A DNA stretch of 42,993 bases from Caldilineaceae bacterium (GTDB lineage: Bacteria; Chloroflexota; Anaerolineae; Caldilineales; Caldilineaceae): positions 1-42,993 of the forward strand of contig JAPKMW010000101.1 in NCBI GenBank assembly GCA_026645575.1, written 5' to 3'. Below are positions 39,671 through 42,993 of this stretch, piece after piece. Below the pieces are notes generated by a model. The model was not told the origin of the DNA. It was given only the letters and a program-made list of their open reading frames with translations, and made no database searches. The position numbers were made by a program, and so were the translations under genes. Positions within the stretch are counted from its first letter, which is position 1. Each line of letters begins with the position of its first letter.

Positions 39671-39943
39671 TTATCGTATCAGCCCTAGCCATCCGACAAA
39701 GATGATGAGCAAGCTCGCCAGAACACCTAAGAGAAAGAAGCAGGCGAGTTGATAAGCATTCGACGGCAGCTTCGGTTGCTCTGGCGCCATCATTTTCTGT
39801 AACACGGTCAGATCCTTTTGGTCCTGCACCTGGGAATACACTCGATGACCTGCTTTCTCCCAGACCTTGAGATGGTTGACCAAAGCTTGTGGATCAATGC
39901 CTTGTTCATGAAGACGGCTCCAGTTGACGTTGAGGGTTGCCAT
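39671..39943 (-). CDS. small membrane protein of the mobile element, 90 residues
   Basis: ATG 39943 (MATLNVNWSRLHEQGIDP) follows GGGGAAGGTGATACC. A soluble helical front is followed by one or two membrane helices (AYQLACFFLLGVLASLLIIFVGWLGLI) at the very end, a tail-anchored layout. Together with the coupling ATPase it may sit at the membrane. Function unknown. Confidence 0.68.
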   Translation of the reverse strand: MATLNVNWSRLHEQGIDPQALVNHLKVWEKAGHRVYSQVQDQKDLTVLQKMMAPEQPKLPSNAYQLACFFLLGVLASLLIIFVGWLGLIR

Positions 39944-40226
39944 TGGTATCACCTTCCCCAGACGGGCAAGGGAACTTGTAACGGCTTGCCCGGTAGGAGC
40001 GCACAGGACAATCTGTGCGCAAACACCGGACCGATAAAGCAGCACAATAGACCAGATAGGTAGCACCAAGATGGTGGTGCCGCTGCATGAACAACGGCAC
40101 CGGGGATGATAACCTTAGGGTCGTGTCCCTATCTTCACAGCCGTGTCCTGTAATGTATTGATAGCGGTGACCATTGATGGCTTCGTCGCAACAACTACAG
40201 TGAAATCTGAATCCCAGTCTTCTCAT
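39906..40226 (-). CDS. hypothetical Cys/His-rich small protein, 106 residues
   Basis: ATG 40226 lies behind a perfect AAGGAGGTGAAGAAG. The N terminus (FRFHCSCCDEAINGHRYQYITGHGCEDRD) has several Cys and His residues that could bind zinc. The C terminus overlaps the next gene by 38 bases. The frame is open further upstream to ATG 40403, which overlaps the previous stop as ATGA, so a 165-residue form is possible. Moderate confidence only. Confidence 0.5.
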   Translation of the reverse strand: MRRLGFRFHCSCCDEAINGHRYQYITGHGCEDRDTTLRLSSPVPLFMQRHHHLGATYLVYCAALSVRCLRTDCPVRSYRASRYKFPCPSGEGDTNGNPQRQLEPSS

Positions 40227-40399
40227 CTTCTTCACCTCCTTACTGACTAGCCCTCTGGCGCAGAACTTGTAATCGATGAGCGAGAGGGGGCAAGCACCAT
40301 TGGTCAGATGATATAGAGTGAAAGCACACCCAAGCAGGCACAGTTGGCTGATAAAGATCATGGTGGGTTCGATATCAGGGATACCGAACCCGATGGTGA

Positions 40400-40780
40400 T
40401 CATCTCTTGCTAGGCGTCTTTTCTTCGGACGTACCGAAGATTTCATCCCAGCTTGTGTGGAAGTGAACCACCTCGACAAATTCAGGCGAGTATTTGCGCA
40501 CGAGTGCGTTGAGCAGTGACCCATTCCCGCAGGCTTGGTCAAGTTCAACCACCCGTTTGCGCAGTTGCTCGAGCGCGCTTTTGTTGCCTTGACCAGCTTC
40601 GACGGCCACTTGGCCACGGAAGAGGTTGTACAGGGCCGCATAATGGTTGCCGGTATCGACACCGAAATCGACGATGCTGGCTGGCGTCAGGGGGCGATCC
40701 TCACAAAGCCGTTCCACCAAGTGTTTGGTGACAGGACGAATCTTGAGATCCGCCAAGAGTAGACTGGTGAGCTTTGACAT
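40400..40780 (-). CDS. hypothetical protein of the mobile element, 126 residues
   Basis: ATG 40780 (MSKLTSLLLADLKIRPVTKHLV) behind GAGGTG. Mostly helical (YAALYNLFRGQVAVEAGQGNKSALEQLRKRVVEL), with a hydrophilic Lys/Glu end. No family recognised. Stop overlaps the ATGA of the following possible start. Confidence 0.68.
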   Translation of the reverse strand: MSKLTSLLLADLKIRPVTKHLVERLCEDRPLTPASIVDFGVDTGNHYAALYNLFRGQVAVEAGQGNKSALEQLRKRVVELDQACGNGSLLNALVRKYSPEFVEVVHFHTSWDEIFGTSEEKTPSKR

Positions 40781-40953
40781 GTTTCATATCACCTCGCAAT
40801 CGATTGAATTGATAACGCTTTACCTCTCCCTAAAACAGCCATTCTGCTCTAGGGAAAGATAGGCAGTTATCAAGCGATATGCTGTCAAAGCCGCCTTGAA
40901 GAGATGTCAACCGCGATAAAGTTGGTAACGTACCGAAGCGAATATACCCCTTG

Positions 40954-41213
40954 CTAGAAGGGAAGGTCATCAGAGTCACGCTCAAAGGCGAAGCGCCCCT
41001 GGCGTGCTTCCGCATCAGGTTGGGCGTAGATCATACATGAAAGACCATCGGAGATAGCTACCCAGCCCCGATAACGACAGTAGCGCGAAATCAATTCGAC
41101 GAAATCAGCCCACGATACGCTTTCCTCAGGATGCGAAGACGACTCTGAAGCGTCCCCTCCTGGAGTAACTCACTTAGCCATGTGTCAGCCATCTCATAGG
41201 TGATTTTGTTCAT
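40954..41213 (-). pseudogene. frameshifted small protein ending in an SSB-like acidic tip
   Basis: ATG 41213 with a perfect AAAGGAGG site starts MNKITYEMADTWLSELLQEG. At the GGGG run near 41160 the frame has to shift by one to continue DASESSSHPEESVSWADFVELIS...RGWVAISDGLSCMIYAQPD...FERDSDDLPF and stop at 40954. The unshifted frame stops after ~40 codons. DSDDLPF matches the conserved C-terminal tip of single-stranded-DNA-binding proteins. The shift could be mutation, sequencing error or programmed slippage. The OB fold itself is absent. Confidence 0.6.
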
Positions 41214-41338
41214 CTAGCCTCCTTTCTACTGTATGTTGTGTTTCTATTGTATCTCCCGGTAGGGTGCTTGTCTTGACTAAGATCAGCTATTTTGGGCATG
41301 AGATTTATGCTCATTCATGATCACCGATACGGCAATAG

Positions 41339-41635
41339 CTAACCATCGTGGACGGAATATCTATGAGGCAAAGAGACAACGACGTGTTCTTGCTGCTTCT
41401 CACTGTGGGGCTTCTCGCAGAATAGATCTGGGTCACGAGGGATAAAATAATAAGCCTTGTGTAAAGCCTGGATACGTGACTGCACGCCGAGTTTACCTAA
41501 AATGCTGCGCACATGGTTTTGTACTGTATTTGTTGAAATGAACAAAAGCTCAGCGATTTCTTGATTTGTATACCCCTGCGTAACAAGTGCGAACACTTCT
41601 TGCTCGCGCGGTGTCAGTGGTTCTACATAGTTCAT
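41339..41635 (-). CDS. stand-alone LuxR/GerE-type helix-turn-helix regulator
   Basis: 98 residues from ATG 41635 behind AGGAGGAATCA. LTPREQEVFALVTQGYTNQEIAELLFISTNTVQNHVRSILGKLGVQSRIQAL is a complete GerE DNA-binding domain; no sensor domain is attached. The basic tail is His-rich. It probably regulates element genes. Residues upstream in the same frame (to 41743) are unlikely to be translated. Confidence 0.88.
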   Translation of the reverse strand: MNYVEPLTPREQEVFALVTQGYTNQEIAELLFISTNTVQNHVRSILGKLGVQSRIQALHKAYYFIPRDPDLFCEKPHSEKQQEHVVVSLPHRYSVHDG

Positions 41636-41736
41636 TGATTCCTCCTTTGCTGTATAAACATGGGGGCTACTCCCAGCGACCGGAACATTCAGCGCGAGGT
41701 GGCGATGACTCCAAATCAGAAAATCCGCCAGGATCA

Positions 41737-41934
41737 TCACCACCAGACGCTCATCTCACCGCCAGGCGGGCGCCATAGCCACAGGTAACTGGCACTTGCC
41801 AGCCTTTGTCGACCGTACACAAGCATGTGGTGCAGCCACGCCGGTATATCCTTCCCATGTGTATACTCGGCGCATAACCAGTGCATTTCAATCACTGTGC
41901 GGTCCACAATGTGTTCACGCTGCTCGGCTGCCAT
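41737..41934 (-). CDS. hypothetical protein of the mobile element, 65 residues
   Basis: ATG 41934 (MAAEQREHIVDRTVIEMHWL) follows AAGGAGAAAACG, overlapping the end of the primase gene by 20 bases. Trp/His/Tyr-rich helical protein ending WWRPPGGE-like. No family recognised. Coupled to the primase by overlap. Confidence 0.6.
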   Translation of the reverse strand: MAAEQREHIVDRTVIEMHWLCAEYTHGKDIPAWLHHMLVYGRQRLASASYLWLWRPPGGEMSVWW

Positions 41935-42993
41935 CGTTTTCTCCTTCTGCTTTAGTGCGAGTACTGTATGTATATCCAGCCCTCGCACTAGCCAGACCTA
42001 CCTCAATCCACGCTCGTAGGTCTACCCCGTCTTGCATCATGGCATTGGTATCTTGCCAAAAAGGACGCCAACGCTTTGCATTCGGCAACACGTCCAACCA
42101 ATAGGCAGCCGCCTGTTCCCCCGGATCATCGGCGTCATAGGCGATCAACACCAGTGGCGATAACGCCAGCCGGGCAATCCACCTGAGGTGGCGCGCACCA
42201 CTGGTGCTGCCGGTGGCGACCGCCGCGACCAAGTCACCAGCCGCTTGATGTACACTTAACGCATCAAACTCACCTTCGACCAACACGACGGGACGCTGGT
42301 GATGGTTGCTTTCACCAGGGTCAGCACCAAGTTGGTCAACAATGTAGAGGGCGTTTTTCCAACCAGCGGGGCCAACATATTTTGGATCACCAACCGGTCG
42401 TCTGATATTTACACGCCAGATTTCTTTATGAGATGACCAGGGAATAACAATCCCGCGGGGTAACCACACTGATCGGGAATTACCATGCTGACCCTGTGCT
42501 GGCGCTATTGCCCAGGTGGTGCGCTCCTGATAATGGTCAGTGGGGTTGTAGCCCAAGCCGGCGTGGCAAATGGTTGCCAGCGCCAGACCACGTCCTTGGA
42601 GCCAGGTCAGTGCTTTCTCCCCTATCGTTGTGTGAAGGTGCTCTTTGCTCTCTTCTACAAACTGCTTTGCAGCTGCTTGCCAGGTGGCGGTTGGCGGTTC
42701 GAGAGGCTCGGCTAGGGACGAGGTAGTAGACGATCTACCAGACATCCACCGGGGCTCTGGTCGTTGCCGGGATTGCCATTTCGGCTCAACCCCTAACGCT
42801 TGGCAGGCCGCAGTGTAGCTAAGGCCATTACGGTCGCGTAGGTACTGGATGGCATCACCTGCACGGCCACATCCTGCGCGTCCCTCGGCAGGACCGAAAC
42901 ATTTGTAATGTCCCCCCTCGCTGGCATGGGGCCACACCCGAAAGCGATCGGTGCCGCCACAGAAGGGGCAGGGGCCGGCATACTCCCCGCCAT
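41915..42993 (-). CDS. DNA primase-like protein with CHC2 zinc finger and Toprim domain (5' end outside window)
   Basis: The open frame continues past the window edge. It reads GGEYAGPCPFCGGTDRFRV, then YKCFG and GCGRAGDAIQYL: the CHC2 zinc-binding pattern of bacterial primases. A Toprim domain follows with VLVEGEFDALSVHQAAG (catalytic Glu) and LIAYDADDPGEQAA (DxD metal motif). Such plasmid/phage primases make RNA primers for element replication. The helicase domain is absent, so it may be a short primase. It ends at 41915, overlapping the next small gene. Confidence 0.88.
   Translation of the reverse strand, partial: GGEYAGPCPFCGGTDRFRVWPHASEGGHYKCFGPAEGRAGCGRAGDAIQYLRDRNGLSYTAACQALGVEPKWQSRQRPEPRWMSGRSSTTSSLAEPLEPPTATWQAAAKQFVEESKEHLHTTIGEKALTWLQGRGLALATICHAGLGYNPTDHYQERTTWAIAPAQGQHGNSRSVWLPRGIVIPWSSHKEIWRVNIRRPVGDPKYVGPAGWKNALYIVDQLGADPGESNHHQRPVVLVEGEFDALSVHQAAGDLVAAVATGSTSGARHLRWIARLALSPLVLIAYDADDPGEQAAAYWLDVLPNAKRWRPFWQDTNAMMQDGVDLRAWIEVGLASARAGYTYSTRTKAEGENDGSRAA

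Larger units (their letters stand above)
31191..42993. mobile_element. integrated conjugative/mobilizable-type element (right end outside window)
   Basis: The boundary at ~31191 disrupts a host gene. The content is recombinase, Xis-like protein, replication-relaxation protein, VirD4/TraG-like ATPase, primase and many small unknown genes, nearly all leftward with tight spacing. No type IV secretion channel genes are in view. It may be an integrated plasmid, an IME or part of an ICE. Confidence 0.8.

Overview
This window (about 43 kb, moderately GC-rich) looks like a chromosome segment of a Chloroflexota bacterium of the Anaerolineae/Caldilineae type, carrying an integrated element at its right end. 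The lineage is inferred from a secreted protein ending in the LYLPLV-type tail common in that phylum, several large BTAD / NB-ARC / TPR regulators, DUF433-DUF5615 and HicBA toxin-antitoxin pairs, a DUF4143 ATPase, abundant short palindromic repeats and apparently leaderless genes. No rRNA, tRNA or CRISPR array was seen.

Region 1 (1-9.8 kb) is metabolic. It holds the end of a secreted protein, then a complete oligopeptide-type ABC importer. Four genes (two permeases, two ATPases) read leftward and the lipoprotein binding protein reads rightward from a divergent promoter region. A small unknown gene and two short-chain dehydrogenases follow, with a HicBA pair between the dehydrogenases.

Region 2 (9.9-30.9 kb) is the most interesting part. 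Three full-length regulators of about 1000 residues, plus one N-terminal fragment, share a nearly identical DNA-binding/BTAD half but differ in the sensor half. Next to them are four leftward target units: a GNAT acetyltransferase, a membrane protein, a PAP2-type lipoprotein and a double-cupin lipoprotein. Each target unit has the same promoter architecture: 7-base direct repeats (GTCGCGA type) at exact 11-bp period, the last ending 8 bp upstream of an identical -10 box TATGCT. That is the operator geometry known for Streptomyces SARP regulators. I infer a multi-copy SARP/STAND regulon in which divergent regulator-target modules were duplicated, shuffled and partly decayed. Two units also carry a small conserved protein (starting MNSK) whose start codon lies six bases after the -10 box, so its mRNA should be leaderless. 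Between the modules lie decayed genes: a SnoaL-like gene split by a 105-bp MITE, remnants of an endonuclease/phosphatase and of an IS1-like transposase, a truncated GNAT gene and a PAP2 tail.

Region 3 (31.2 kb to the end) is an integrated mobile element. A large serine recombinase lies at the boundary, and the element interrupts a luciferase-like monooxygenase gene. The element carries an Xis-like protein, a VirD4/TraG-like ATPase, a replication-relaxation family protein, a CHC2-Toprim primase that runs off the window, a LuxR-type HTH protein, a frameshifted small gene ending in an SSB-like acidic tip, and about ten small unknown genes, nearly all on the minus strand. The right boundary is outside the window.
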